From CAYVTM01 sp964454645 (lineage in GTDB: Bacteria; Bacteroidota; Bacteroidia; Sphingobacteriales; Sphingobacteriaceae): DNA of 64,000 nt. Within the stretch, counting starts at the first letter, position 1; every line of letters starts with the position of its first letter. The notes below the pieces were generated by a model that was not told the DNA's origin, made no database searches, and was given only the letters and a program-made list of their open reading frames with translations. Location: assembly GCA_964454645.1 (NCBI GenBank), contig CAYVTM010000004.1, positions 124,001 through 188,000 on the forward strand. The letters run 5' to 3'. Positions 9,280 through 18,562 of this stretch are shown here, one piece after another. The position numbers were made by a program, and so were the translations under genes.

Positions 9280-9287
9280 TATCTTTG
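9280..9287 (+). promoter_or_regulatory. guaA promoter -7 element, apparently leaderless
   Basis: TATCTTTG matches TAnnTTTG perfectly and ends only three bases before the guaA ATG at 9291. Transcription would therefore start at or within a base or two of the ATG. Confidence 0.65.
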
Positions 9288-9290
9288 CAC

Positions 9291-10820
9291 ATGCCTGAAA
9301 AAATCATCATCCTCGATTTTGGTTCCCAGTACACACAACTCATAGCCCGCAGGGTGAGGGAACTCAATGTTTATTGCGAAATTCATCCCTATAATAAAGT
9401 TCCGACACTCGATACAACTGTAAAAGGAGTAATACTTTCGGGAAGTCCGCATTCGGTTCGCGAAGAAGACGCGCCTAATATCGATTTTAAATCTATTCAG
9501 GAAAAGTATCCCTTATTAGGTGTGTGTTACGGGGCCCAATTAATTGCACAGAAATCGGGAGGAAATGTTCTTCCTTCTAAAATAAGAGAATATGGACGCG
9601 CGAACTTATCTTTTATATCCGGATCGGATGATTTGATGACTGCTGTTTCTTCCAATTCGCAAGTATGGATGTCGCATGGCGACACCATTGCCGAAATTCC
9701 GGAGAATTTTGAAATTATTGCAAGTACCGATTCGGTAAAAGTTGCAGCCTATCATGTAAAAGGTACTAAAACCTATGGGATACAATTCCATCCGGAAGTA
9801 ACGCATTCGGTTGAAGGAAAACATTTACTGCATAACTTCCTGGTTGGCATCTGCGGATGTACTCAGGATTGGACACCCGATTCGTTTATCGAAAGCACAA
9901 TCGAAAAATTACAGTCACAATTGGGTAATGACCGGGTAGTATTGGGTTTGTCGGGAGGGGTAGATTCATCGGTAGCAGCTATACTTCTACACAAAGCAAT
10001 AGGAGCGAATCTGTTTTGCATTTTTGTGGATAATGGATTGTTACGTAAAGATGAGTTTGAAGAAGTGCTGGAGTCATATAAACACATGGGCCTGAATGTT
10101 AAAGGAGTTGATGCTAAGGAGAAATTCTACTCAGCGTTAAAAAGTTTAAGCGATCCCGAGCAAAAACGAAAAGCTATCGGTAAAGTATTTGTGGATGTTT
10201 TCGATGAAGAGTCTCATCTTATAGAAAATGTGAAATGGTTGGGTCAGGGAACAATTTATCCCGATGTTATTGAATCGGTTTCGGTAAAAGGACCTTCAGC
10301 TACCATAAAATCGCATCATAATGTAGGTGGTTTGCCCGATTATATGAAATTAAAAGTGGTAGAACCTTTGAATACTTTATTTAAGGATGAAGTGCGCAGA
10401 GTAGGACATGCTTTAGGTATTGACCCGAAAATATTAAACAGGCATCCTTTCCCCGGACCGGGTTTAGCGATTCGGATTCTTGGCGAAATAACCCGGGAAA
10501 AAATTGCTATCTTACAACAGGCCGACGCGATATTTATTCAGAATTTAAAAAATTCGGGTTGGTACGATAAGGTATGGCAGGCAGGTGCAATCTTTCTGCC
10601 GGTACAATCGGTGGGTGTAATGGGCGATGAGCGTACGTATGAACATGTGATATGTATTCGTGCTGTAGAATCAATCGATGGAATGACAGCCGATTGGAGC
10701 CATTTGCCTTATGAACTATTAGCTAAAATATCGAATGAGATTATTAATCAGGTTAAAGGTGTAAATCGTGTTGTTTATGATATCAGTTCCAAACCTCCGG
10801 CTACCATTGAGTGGGAATAA
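9291..10820 (+). CDS. guaA: GMP synthase (glutamine-hydrolysing)
   Basis: Converts XMP to GMP using glutamine and ATP, the last step of guanine nucleotide synthesis. The N-terminal class I glutamine amidotransferase domain begins at MPEKIIILDFGSQYTQLIARR and has the nucleophile Cys79 in GVCYGAQL and the His-Glu pair in FHPEVTHS. The ATP-pyrophosphatase domain has its P-loop in GLSGGVDSS near residues 219-227, followed by the C-terminal dimerisation domain with PFPGPGLAIR. It is 509 residues, a normal length. An in-frame start 66 bp upstream (9225) was rejected because it would place the repeat and promoter inside the gene and adds non-homologous residues. The next gene starts inside the guaA 3' end. 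Confidence 0.97.
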   Translation: MPEKIIILDFGSQYTQLIARRVRELNVYCEIHPYNKVPTLDTTVKGVILSGSPHSVREEDAPNIDFKSIQEKYPLLGVCYGAQLIAQKSGGNVLPSKIREYGRANLSFISGSDDLMTAVSSNSQVWMSHGDTIAEIPENFEIIASTDSVKVAAYHVKGTKTYGIQFHPEVTHSVEGKHLLHNFLVGICGCTQDWTPDSFIESTIEKLQSQLGNDRVVLGLSGGVDSSVAAILLHKAIGANLFCIFVDNGLLRKDEFEEVLESYKHMGLNVKGVDAKEKFYSALKSLSDPEQKRKAIGKVFVDVFDEESHLIENVKWLGQGTIYPDVIESVSVKGPSATIKSHHNVGGLPDYMKLKVVEPLNTLFKDEVRRVGHALGIDPKILNRHPFPGPGLAIRILGEITREKIAILQQADAIFIQNLKNSGWYDKVWQAGAIFLPVQSVGVMGDERTYEHVICIRAVESIDGMTADWSHLPYELLAKISNEIINQVKGVNRVVYDISSKPPATIEWE

Positions 10821-12057
10821 ACTTAAAAAGCTGTTTGCTTACTTATTTGTCTTCCCTGTTTTATTAGCTTGTTCAACATCGAAAGGAATACCTGCCGATA
10901 GTATTGGATATGTTGCAGAGACTAAGTCTTTAGAACAGCAATCAGTGCAGGCAAAACTCTTGAAAGAAGAGAATGCTGCCCCCAAGAAGAAGCAAGAAAT
11001 CATTGTTTCCTACCTGTTGCCTTTTCAGACTGCGAATTATCCTGCAAATGAAATTCCTGATAGCAAGGTTTATGACCAATCGGCTTTGGCAATCGATTAT
11101 TTAAACGGAGCGAAAATTGCCATCGACTCGATACATAAAAGCTGCAAAGAAAAAATTACAGTACATATTTTCGATTCGCAAAACGACTCCAATCAGGTGC
11201 GTAAAATTACCTGGAAGCCTGAGCTGGCAATGTCCTCGGTAATCTTCGGTCCGGTTTATCCCGATGAATTATCGATCATGGCAGGTTATAGTCGTCGGAG
11301 TAAAATCCCCGTAGTATCTCCTATATCTCCTGCGGCATTGGATACTTACAAAAACCCCTATTTCATTTCTGCAAACAATACACTTGAATCACATGCTTTT
11401 CAGATGGCAGATTTCATGAATCGAAATACGAGCAAAAGAAAGGTGTTGATTGTACATGGCGGCACCAATTGGGAGGAGCGTTACATGAATGCCTTTACAA
11501 AAAGGTTGGATAGTTTAGACAAGAATTTTCTTATTGAAGTAATCAACACTGCTCAGGAAGAAAATGATCTGATAGGAAAAAGCCTGAATGCTCTGGAAGA
11601 AAATTATATCTTAATTCCTTCTGCCGATCAGGCTTATGTAATTGCTTTATTGAAATATTTTAATCTGCTTGAAAAAGAATACCCGATTACATTATTAGGT
11701 CATCCGGTATGGTCGGAATTCTCCAGTATCGACTTAGGTTTAATGCAGAAATTTAAAGTGCATATTACTACATCACTCTATGTAGATTATAACAATGAAC
11801 GAGTAATACAATTTGTAAAACGCTATCGCGAATTATATGGTGTGGATCCCAGCGATAATGCATTTCGTGGATTCGATCAGAGCTATTATTTTTTATCGAA
11901 ATTACTGAAGGATCCTAAATTGAATCTGAGTAAAATGAAGCCGGAACAAGGCATTGCCAGTCGTTTTAATTTTCGTTCTTTCGGAGATAGCGGATATAAG
12001 AATCAGGAATTGTTTGTAGTAAAATTTCAGGATTATCAATTAGCCGTACAACCATGA
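10777..12057 (+). CDS. Periplasmic-binding-fold lipoprotein (Leu/Ile/Val-binding type)
   Basis: Predicted lipoprotein of about 426 residues. A hydrophobic signal segment ends in a lipobox LLAC (Cys32 from the ATG at 10777, or Cys22 from a TTG at 10807). After a linker, residues 90-420 look like a type I periplasmic-binding fold: a VIFGPVYPDELSIMAGYSRRSKIPVVSPISPAA stretch and later VLIVHGGTNWEERY and DQSYYFLSKLL resemble amino-acid-receptor/LivJ-type lobes. No transporter permease or ATPase genes lie nearby, so it may be a sensor or wall-associated factor rather than an importer subunit. It starts inside guaA in another frame (14-44 bp overlap) and its stop overlaps the next gene by four bases, suggesting coupling. 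Function unknown; the start is uncertain. Confidence 0.72.
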   Translation: MISVPNLRLPLSGNKLKKLFAYLFVFPVLLACSTSKGIPADSIGYVAETKSLEQQSVQAKLLKEENAAPKKKQEIIVSYLLPFQTANYPANEIPDSKVYDQSALAIDYLNGAKIAIDSIHKSCKEKITVHIFDSQNDSNQVRKITWKPELAMSSVIFGPVYPDELSIMAGYSRRSKIPVVSPISPAALDTYKNPYFISANNTLESHAFQMADFMNRNTSKRKVLIVHGGTNWEERYMNAFTKRLDSLDKNFLIEVINTAQEENDLIGKSLNALEENYILIPSADQAYVIALLKYFNLLEKEYPITLLGHPVWSEFSSIDLGLMQKFKVHITTSLYVDYNNERVIQFVKRYRELYGVDPSDNAFRGFDQSYYFLSKLLKDPKLNLSKMKPEQGIASRFNFRSFGDSGYKNQELFVVKFQDYQLAVQP

Positions 12058-13202
12058 TTTTTGATAATCAACGGAGAATTTTTATCGACTTCATTAATAA
12101 TCTCCCGAACGATCGTCCGCTGGCAAAATATTTTCCGGAATATTTTAAACAAAATAAGCAGATGGGTTCACGCGATCGTAAGAACCTCAGTAGATTTGTT
12201 TATCAATATTTCCGCATCGGAAATGTCTTGCAAAATTTAGAAGTTTCCGAACGACTGAATGTGTCTTTATATTTATGTAACACTACCGAACAGGCTTTCC
12301 TGACCTACTTCAACAAAACACTTGCAGATACAATCACGCTGAACTTGGATGATAAATTTCTTTTCTTAAAAGAACAGTGCCCCGAATTTAACCATCAGGA
12401 TATATTCCCTTTTCATACACATTTATCCGAAGGTATAGATGCTAAAGCATTTATATCGGCACAGCTTGTTCAACCCGATTTGTTTTTGCGTGCGGTAAGA
12501 GGAAAAGAAAAAATGTTGGAAGCGCATCTGCAAAGCTTACGCATACCTTATGTAAGGGAGGGGTCTTGTTTTCGTTTAGCCAACGCAACACCGCTTCAAT
12601 CGGATTTGTATTTGTATGAAGTGCAGGATCGTTCATCGCAACAGGTAAGCAATTATTTTCAGGCCTGTGCCGGAGAGTATTGGTGGGACTGCTGTGCAGG
12701 AAGCGGAGGAAAAAGTTTATCACTCCTGGATAAAGAACCCGATCTGAAATTATTGGTTTCAGATATGCGTGAAAGCATTCTGAAGAATCTGGATATTCGT
12801 TTTGACCGGGCAGGAATACGAAAATATACCCGGAGAATAATTGATCTTACCGGAGAGATTGAATCCTTGCAAAAAGCATCCTTTGATGGAATTATTCTGG
12901 ATGCACCCTGTAGTGGCTCCGGAACATGGGCTCGTACTCCGGAGATGATTCCCCGCTTTAATGAATCGATGATTACTTATTTTTCGAAACTTCAAAAGGA
13001 TATTGCCGATAATGCCATTCAGTTTCTGAAACCCGGGAAAGCGCTTATCTATATTACCTGCTCGGTATTTAAAGAAGAGAACGAAGATGTGATTGATTAT
13101 CTTGTATCGGAAAAAGGCATGGTGTTGGAAAGTGTGGAATTGATAAAAGGCTATACTGCCAAAGCCGATACGATGTTCGTTGCCCGTTTGATACGCAAAT
13201 AA
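12054..13202 (+). CDS. RsmB/NOP-type rRNA (cytosine-C5) methyltransferase
   Basis: SAM-dependent RNA m5C methyltransferase of 382 residues. The SAM-binding motif I is WWDCCAGSGGKSL, motif IV is LDAPCSGSGTWAR with Cys286, and motif VI is YITCSVFKEEN with Cys336. By analogy with E. coli Fmu/RsmB, the TCS cysteine forms the covalent RNA adduct and the PCS cysteine helps release. The N-terminal about 150 residues are divergent and may be a NusB-like RNA-binding region. The ATG overlaps the preceding stop by four bases. Family assignment is secure; whether the target is 16S C967 or another site is not. Confidence 0.88.
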   Translation: MIFDNQRRIFIDFINNLPNDRPLAKYFPEYFKQNKQMGSRDRKNLSRFVYQYFRIGNVLQNLEVSERLNVSLYLCNTTEQAFLTYFNKTLADTITLNLDDKFLFLKEQCPEFNHQDIFPFHTHLSEGIDAKAFISAQLVQPDLFLRAVRGKEKMLEAHLQSLRIPYVREGSCFRLANATPLQSDLYLYEVQDRSSQQVSNYFQACAGEYWWDCCAGSGGKSLSLLDKEPDLKLLVSDMRESILKNLDIRFDRAGIRKYTRRIIDLTGEIESLQKASFDGIILDAPCSGSGTWARTPEMIPRFNESMITYFSKLQKDIADNAIQFLKPGKALIYITCSVFKEENEDVIDYLVSEKGMVLESVELIKGYTAKADTMFVARLIRK

Positions 13203-13234
13203 TTTTTATTTTATCAATCTTTGTATATATACAG

Positions 13235-13264
13235 TTGTGTATATATAGGCATTGCTTATTTTTG
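13235..13264 (+). promoter_or_regulatory. Promoter of the PIF1-like helicase gene
   Basis: TTG at 13235-13237, exactly 19 bp of spacer, then TATTTTTG at 13257-13264: a full Bacteroidota -33/-7 promoter. It lies 25 bp before the ATG at 13290 and supports that start over an upstream in-frame GTG at 13272. Confidence 0.65.
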
Positions 13265-13289
13265 TTGATGTGTGGAATTTGAATGCTAT

Positions 13290-15527
13290 ATGGAAGATAA
13301 TGACAAAGTAAAGCTCGCGGAACGTTTTATTAATTATACAAACAAACATGTTTTTCTTACCGGTAAGGCAGGTACAGGGAAAACTACGTTTTTGAAATAT
13401 ATTACCGAACATACTCATAAACCCTATCTGGTTACAGCTCCTACCGGTATTGCCGCCTTAAATGCAGGAGGGGTTACTTTACATTCGCAGTTTCAATTGC
13501 CATTCGGCGGATTCATCCCCGAGAGGCGTAGTTTTTTTTCGAATGAACAAATAAAATTCGAAACACAAAGCAGTATCTTACGACACATGCGCATGAGTGA
13601 TGTGAAGCGCAGATCGATCCAAACCGCCGAGTTGTTAATTATAGATGAGGTAAGTATGCTGCGTGCCGATTTATTGGATGCGATTGATTATGTACTGAAA
13701 CATATCCGTAAAAACAATCAGTCGTTCGGAGGGTTGCAGCTGCTTTTTATCGGGGATCTTTTGCAATTACCTCCTGTAGTACGTGATGAAGAGTGGGAGG
13801 TATTACGCGAATTTTACCGGAGCCCTTTTTTCTTTGATGGCCTTGCTTTACAAAATAACCAGCCGGTGTATATCGAGTTGGATAAAATCTACCGTCAGGA
13901 GGATACTCGCTTCACAGAGATCCTTAATAATATTCGATACAACCGCGTTAACGATGAAGATATAAAAGTACTGAACCTTTATCATAAGCCCGGCTATTCT
14001 CCCGAAACAGGATCAGGCTTTGTTACGCTTACTACACATAATCGTATTGCAGATAACATTAATCTTAAAGAGTTGGGGCAGTTGAATGGCAGTGCCTGTC
14101 GATATACCGCAGAAGTAGAGGATGAGTTCCCTGAAAATATGTATCCCTGCGAGAAAGAATTAGTATTGAAAAAAGGATCGCAGGTAATGTTCATTAAAAA
14201 CGATGTAAGTGGCAGGAACGAATACTATAATGGTAAGCTTGCCATCGTGAGTGCATTGACTGATGATTCCATTGAAGTTAAAACGGAAGAAGGAGAACTC
14301 ATTGCGTTAAGCCGTCAGGAATGGAAAAATATTCGGTATAAGGTAGATGAAAAAACGAATGAAATAATGGAAGAGATTCTGGGAACTTTTAAGCAATATC
14401 CGCTTCGTTTGGCTTGGGCAATTACGATTCATAAAAGCCAGGGCCTTACTTTCGAAAAAGCAATTGTAGATGTGCGCAATGTGTTTGCTTCGGGGCAAGC
14501 CTATGTGGCGATGTCGAGATTGCGAAGTTTGGAAGGGCTGGTGCTGTCCGGGCCCTTTTCAAAAGAAGGGATAAAGAACAACGAATCGGTTATTCAATAT
14601 GAAGAGTATAAAAAGAGCAGAGAGAATACCGACGAATTGTTTCAGCAGGGAACGGATGAATACATCCGGAACTATTGTTTGAAAGTATTTGATTTTAAAG
14701 AGCTATTGCAGGAATGGACAGCTCACGTACAATCGTACAATAAAGAAGAGCTTCATTCCGAAAAACAAAAACATTTAGAATGGGCACAAGGACAAAGGGA
14801 ATTGATACAACAGCTCTCTGAAGCAGCAGCTAAATTTACGACCCAATTGTATGGAATATTAGAACAGCGGGATATGCTTCGCTTAGAACAGCGAGTAAAC
14901 GATGCATGGTTTTACTTTAAGGAGCATTTAAAAACTATTTCAATCCATATATTCGATCATCGGAAAGAGGTGCAGTTAAAGAAAAGGGTAAAGTCGTATC
15001 TTTTGGAACTAGCGGATTTGGAGTCGGCAGTATTCGCCAGGATGCAAAGCATATATAAAGCCAAAAGCATGTGTACTGCCTATCGGAACCATTATAGCTT
15101 TTCGGGAGAGTCATTCAGTAATGAAAATCAATTTCAATGGCGCTCGGAGCGAATGACAGATAATGCCTGGGAAAGGCCCGGAAAGCCGGCATCGTCTCCT
15201 AAGCGCGGTAAGCCTGTAAGGAAAGATGCGGGAGAAACCTATCAGATTACCTATGGTTTGTATGAAAATGGGATGAGCATAGAGGAGATTGCTAAACAAC
15301 GATCGATGGCTGTGGGAACCATTGAAACACATTTCGCAAAACTGATTGGCAATAAGCAAATCAATATTAAAAAGCTGATGTCGGAAGATGCTATTGAAAA
15401 AATATCGGAATGTATTGATGCCAATAACGGAAAAAAAATATCAGCGCTGAAAGGGTTATTGGGGGAAGATACGAGTTATGCTGAAATCCGAATGGTATTA
15501 GCGCATTTAAAAGCTATCGATGATTAA
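13290..15527 (+). CDS. PIF1/RecD-like helicase with C-terminal helix-turn-helix domain
   Basis: Superfamily 1 DNA helicase of 745 residues. Walker A is GKAGTGKTT at residues 25-33, Walker B is LLIIDEVSML, motif III is LLFIGDLLQLPPV, and AWAITIHKSQGLTF plus AYVAMSRLRSLEGL form the C-terminal helicase motifs. After a charged coiled-coil-prone linker (about residues 455-600), the last 90 residues (YQITYGLYENGMSIEEIAKQ through the end) form the winged HTH also seen at the ends of Bacteroidota RecQ-like proteins. PIF1-type helicases unwind DNA 5' to 3' and act in replication, G-quadruplex or repair processes; the exact role here is inferred. It has its own promoter and converges with yebC. Confidence 0.88.
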   Translation: MEDNDKVKLAERFINYTNKHVFLTGKAGTGKTTFLKYITEHTHKPYLVTAPTGIAALNAGGVTLHSQFQLPFGGFIPERRSFFSNEQIKFETQSSILRHMRMSDVKRRSIQTAELLIIDEVSMLRADLLDAIDYVLKHIRKNNQSFGGLQLLFIGDLLQLPPVVRDEEWEVLREFYRSPFFFDGLALQNNQPVYIELDKIYRQEDTRFTEILNNIRYNRVNDEDIKVLNLYHKPGYSPETGSGFVTLTTHNRIADNINLKELGQLNGSACRYTAEVEDEFPENMYPCEKELVLKKGSQVMFIKNDVSGRNEYYNGKLAIVSALTDDSIEVKTEEGELIALSRQEWKNIRYKVDEKTNEIMEEILGTFKQYPLRLAWAITIHKSQGLTFEKAIVDVRNVFASGQAYVAMSRLRSLEGLVLSGPFSKEGIKNNESVIQYEEYKKSRENTDELFQQGTDEYIRNYCLKVFDFKELLQEWTAHVQSYNKEELHSEKQKHLEWAQGQRELIQQLSEAAAKFTTQLYGILEQRDMLRLEQRVNDAWFYFKEHLKTISIHIFDHRKEVQLKKRVKSYLLELADLESAVFARMQSIYKAKSMCTAYRNHYSFSGESFSNENQFQWRSERMTDNAWERPGKPASSPKRGKPVRKDAGETYQITYGLYENGMSIEEIAKQRSMAVGTIETHFAKLIGNKQINIKKLMSEDAIEKISECIDANNGKKISALKGLLGEDTSYAEIRMVLAHLKAIDD

Positions 15528-15566
15528 ATACTGACAATTTAATTTCAGATGCAGATTTTGTGTCGT

Positions 15567-16274
15567 TTATGCCATATTATGATATACTTCATTCACATCG
15601 TCATCTTCTTCCAAACGATCGATGAGTTTCTCTATCTCTACACGTTGTTCCTCCGTAACCTCTACGGTACTTAATGGAAAGCGCTGGAGTTCCGAACTGA
15701 TAATGTTAAGTCCTTTATCTTCCAATGCTTTTTGCATTTTTCCGAAATCTTCGAAAGCGGTATAAACAATAATTTCGTTTTCATCTACTTCAATTTCCTC
15801 GGCTCCGGAATCAATTAATTCCAGCTCCAATTCTTCGGCATTCAGATCTTCTCCGTTGATATGGAATACTGCTTTCCGCTCGAAAATAAAATTGAGTGAT
15901 CCGGAAGTTCCCAGGCTACCGTTGTATTTTGTAAAATAGCTGCGTACATTACTTACCGTACGATTAATATTGTCGGTGGATGTTTCTGCGAGTATCGCAA
16001 CCCCATAAGGCGCATATCCTTCGTACACAATTTCTTCATAATCTTTCTCGTCCTTGCTGGAAGCGCGCTTGATAGCGGCTTCGATACGATCTTTAGGCAT
16101 ATTCGCTCCCTTGGCATTTTGTATGATAACGCGAAGTTTAGCATTTGTCTCGGGATTTGGCCCCCCGGATTTCACGGCCATTACTAAATCTTTCCCTATA
16201 CGGGTAAAGGTTTTAGCCATCTTTCCCCATCGTTTTAATTTACGTTCTTTTCGAAACTCAAATGCTCTGCCCAT
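15567..16274 (-). CDS. YebC/PmpR family regulatory protein
   Basis: TACO1/YebC family protein of 235 residues, full length. The N-terminus MGRAFEFRKERKLKRWGKMAKTF is the Bacteroidota version of the usual MAGHSKW start, followed by the conserved NAKLRVIIQNAKGANMPKDRIEAAIKRA and a VEGYAPYGVAIL-like VYEGYAPYGV. Members bind DNA or act in translation, including relief of ribosome stalling at proline stretches; which role applies here is not visible in the sequence. It has its own promoter with TATATTTG at 16301-16308. Confidence 0.93.
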   Translation of the reverse strand: MGRAFEFRKERKLKRWGKMAKTFTRIGKDLVMAVKSGGPNPETNAKLRVIIQNAKGANMPKDRIEAAIKRASSKDEKDYEEIVYEGYAPYGVAILAETSTDNINRTVSNVRSYFTKYNGSLGTSGSLNFIFERKAVFHINGEDLNAEELELELIDSGAEEIEVDENEIIVYTAFEDFGKMQKALEDKGLNIISSELQRFPLSTVEVTEEQRVEIEKLIDRLEEDDDVNEVYHNMA

Positions 16275-16300
16275 GATTCGTGAATGTATTGATTAGATCG

Positions 16301-16308
16301 CAAATATA
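16301..16308 (-). promoter_or_regulatory. yebC-family gene -7 promoter element
   Basis: On the minus strand TATATTTG matches TAnnTTTG and ends 26 bases before the start codon at 16274. The -33 position at 19-bp spacing reads TGG rather than TTG. Confidence 0.5.
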
Positions 16309-16365
16309 ATAATTATCGATTTATCTGCCAGATGCAACTCGTTATACCGTTTAAGCTGTGAATAA

Positions 16366-16938
16366 TTACAATCCGGTATTGTGTCTGAATAATTTTACTG
16401 CAATCGCTAACAGAATAATTCCGAATGCTTTCCGTAAAATGTTGAGCCCTACCTTACCTAAGAGACGTTCGATATGCAATGTGTTTTTAAGTACAATATA
16501 AACGAAGAGCATATTCAGGCAAATACCAATGACGATATTTTGGGTTTGATATTCACTTTTTAAGGAGAGCAGGGTAGTCATGGTGCCCGCACCTGCAATA
16601 ATCGGGAATGCCAGAGGAATGATCGATACCGACTCGGGAATTTCTTCTTTGAAAAGGTTAATGCCTAATATCATTTCTATAGCGATAATAAAAATCACGA
16701 AAGAGCCCGCAATAGCGAAGGATGAAATATCTAACCCGAGCAGGTTTAAGAGTTTCTCTCCCACAAACAGAAATAAGATCATTAAGATTAGGGAAACGAT
16801 CGTTGCTTTTTCCGATTGGATATGCCCTGCTTTGGTACGTAACTGAACGACTACGGGTATGGCACCTAAAATATCAATGATGGCAAATAAAACCATCGTT
16901 ACTGAAATTATTTCCTGAAGATTGAAAAATCCTGTCAT
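16366..16938 (-). CDS. MarC family integral membrane protein
   Basis: Hydrophobic protein of 190 residues with about six helices. FAIIDILGAIPVVVQL near the N-terminus and IPLAFPIIAGAGTMTTLLSL in the middle are MarC/UPF0056 signatures. The biochemical role of the family is unproven despite early links to multiple antibiotic resistance in E. coli. It stands alone between yebC and the amino-acid permease, both also on the minus strand, with no clear TAnnTTTG element upstream. Confidence 0.88.
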   Translation of the reverse strand: MTGFFNLQEIISVTMVLFAIIDILGAIPVVVQLRTKAGHIQSEKATIVSLILMILFLFVGEKLLNLLGLDISSFAIAGSFVIFIIAIEMILGINLFKEEIPESVSIIPLAFPIIAGAGTMTTLLSLKSEYQTQNIVIGICLNMLFVYIVLKNTLHIERLLGKVGLNILRKAFGIILLAIAVKLFRHNTGL

Positions 16939-17000
16939 AAGAATAAATATAATAAATCTTTTGGGTTATAAGATATACGGCTTGAAGCGCTACAAAAATA

Positions 17001-17027
17001 AAAAAGGTTTCTTATGAAACCTTTTTT
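17001..17027 (-). terminator. Rho-independent terminator after the amino-acid permease gene
   Basis: Inverted repeat AAAAAGGTTTC / GAAACCTTTTT with a four-base loop TTAT. On the minus strand the stem is followed by a T-rich run. It starts 16 bp beyond the permease stop. Confidence 0.8.
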
Positions 17028-17042
17028 ATTTTATCAGGAGAA

Positions 17043-18494
17043 TTAAGATTTATGATTTTTTCGGACGATACTGTGTTTTTTACTATACCCGAAGTATATC
17101 GCAATACCTATTCCCATCCATATCAATAAACGCACCCAGCTTTCGGTAGGTAAGGAATACATCAGATACAAACATACTAAAACACCCATAACAGGTACAA
17201 AAGGTACCAGTGGTGTACGGAAAGGACGATGTAACTCGGGACGTGTTTTACGCATCACTAAAATTCCGATACATACCAATACAAATGCGAACAAGGTTCC
17301 TATACTCACCATGTGACCCAGGTCGGAAACCGGTACGAAGCCTGCAAACAAACTTACAAAACCCATGAAGAAAATATTGGTTTTCCAGGGAGTAGAATAT
17401 TTTGAATGGATATCACTGAAAAATTTAGGTAGTAAGCCATCTTTCGACATAGAATAAAATACACGCGACTGACCCATCAGCATTACCAGAATTACCGAAG
17501 TGTAACCGAAAAGTATTGCAAGTATTAAAGCATCTTGCAAAAATGTATATCCGGTAACAGCGAATGCGGTAGCAGCGGGTTTCGCATCATTTGCAAATTC
17601 ATGATAAGGAACAAGCCCGGTCATGACATGTGCAAAGAGCACATATAAAAGGGTACATACAACTAAAGAACCTAAGATTCCGATAGGCATGCCTTTCTTC
17701 GGATTCTTCGCTTCCTGCGCAGCAGTTGAAACTGCATCAAAACCAATGAAGGCAAAGAATACGACTGCGGCTCCTGTTGCGATACCTGTCCAACCGAAGT
17801 TTTCATAAGCCCCGGTATTTTCAGGAATATAAGGAACATAATTTTCAGGATTAATAAAACCCCATCCCAAAGTGATGAACAGAAGCACGACAGAAACTTT
17901 TAAAATCACAAGGATATTATTCATGGTAGCCGATTCTTTGGTACCTCTGATTAATAGGGTAGATAGCAGAAGTACAATAATGATTGCGGGAAGATTGATG
18001 ATCCCTCCGTCTATAATGGTACCATCTCCCAATTTTAATGTTTCCCAGGGAGATACAATCAGTTGATGAGGCAAATGAATATTATATTTATGTAAAATCT
18101 CGAGTAAATAACGCGACCAGCTTACAGAAACCGTAGCGGCACCCAATGCATATTCCAATACCAGGTCCCATCCGATAATCCATGCCATAAATTCTCCCAT
18201 AGTTGCATAAGAGTAGGTATAAGCGCTACCGGCTACCGGTATCATTGATGCGAATTCGGCATAGCATAATCCTGCAAATCCGCAGGCTACAGCTGCCAAT
18301 ACAAATGAAATGGTTACAGCGGGTCCGGCGTTCTCAGCAGCAGCAATCCCGGTAAGCGAAAATAATCCGGCACCAATAATGGCCCCGATTCCTAAAGCTA
18401 CAAGGTTCCAACTTCCCAGTGTACGTTTTAGTGTTCCTGCACCTGTTTCTGAAGATTCTTTCATCAGCACGTCCAGGGATTTGACAAATTTCAT
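17043..18494 (-). CDS. APC-family amino-acid permease (cationic amino-acid transporter type)
   Basis: Amino-acid/polyamine/organocation transporter of 483 residues with 12 or more helices. The first helix carries GIGAIIGAGLFSLTG, the substrate-binding Gly-rich unwound helix of APC proteins. EYALGAATVSVSWSRYLLEI and FFAFIGFDAVSTAAQEAKNPKKGMP are typical of the CAT/YfnA branch, which imports amino acids such as arginine, lysine, alanine or branched-chain types; the substrate is not resolved. The ATG at 18494 (MKFVKSLDVLM) was chosen because an upstream in-frame Met at 18539 lies inside the predicted promoter. Confidence 0.9.
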   Translation of the reverse strand: MKFVKSLDVLMKESSETGAGTLKRTLGSWNLVALGIGAIIGAGLFSLTGIAAAENAGPAVTISFVLAAVACGFAGLCYAEFASMIPVAGSAYTYSYATMGEFMAWIIGWDLVLEYALGAATVSVSWSRYLLEILHKYNIHLPHQLIVSPWETLKLGDGTIIDGGIINLPAIIIVLLLSTLLIRGTKESATMNNILVILKVSVVLLFITLGWGFINPENYVPYIPENTGAYENFGWTGIATGAAVVFFAFIGFDAVSTAAQEAKNPKKGMPIGILGSLVVCTLLYVLFAHVMTGLVPYHEFANDAKPAATAFAVTGYTFLQDALILAILFGYTSVILVMLMGQSRVFYSMSKDGLLPKFFSDIHSKYSTPWKTNIFFMGFVSLFAGFVPVSDLGHMVSIGTLFAFVLVCIGILVMRKTRPELHRPFRTPLVPFVPVMGVLVCLYLMYSLPTESWVRLLIWMGIGIAIYFGYSKKHSIVRKNHKS

Positions 18495-18536
18495 AATGCG
18501 TTTGAATTTAGTTTGATTTAAAATTGCTTGTATTTC

Positions 18537-18544
18537 CAAACCTA
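18537..18544 (-). promoter_or_regulatory. -7 promoter element of the amino-acid permease gene
   Basis: TAGGTTTG on the minus strand fits TAnnTTTG and ends 42 bases before the chosen ATG at 18494, predicting a leader of roughly 35 nt. Confidence 0.5.
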
Positions 18545-18562
18545 AATAAATTTATGGAAAAT

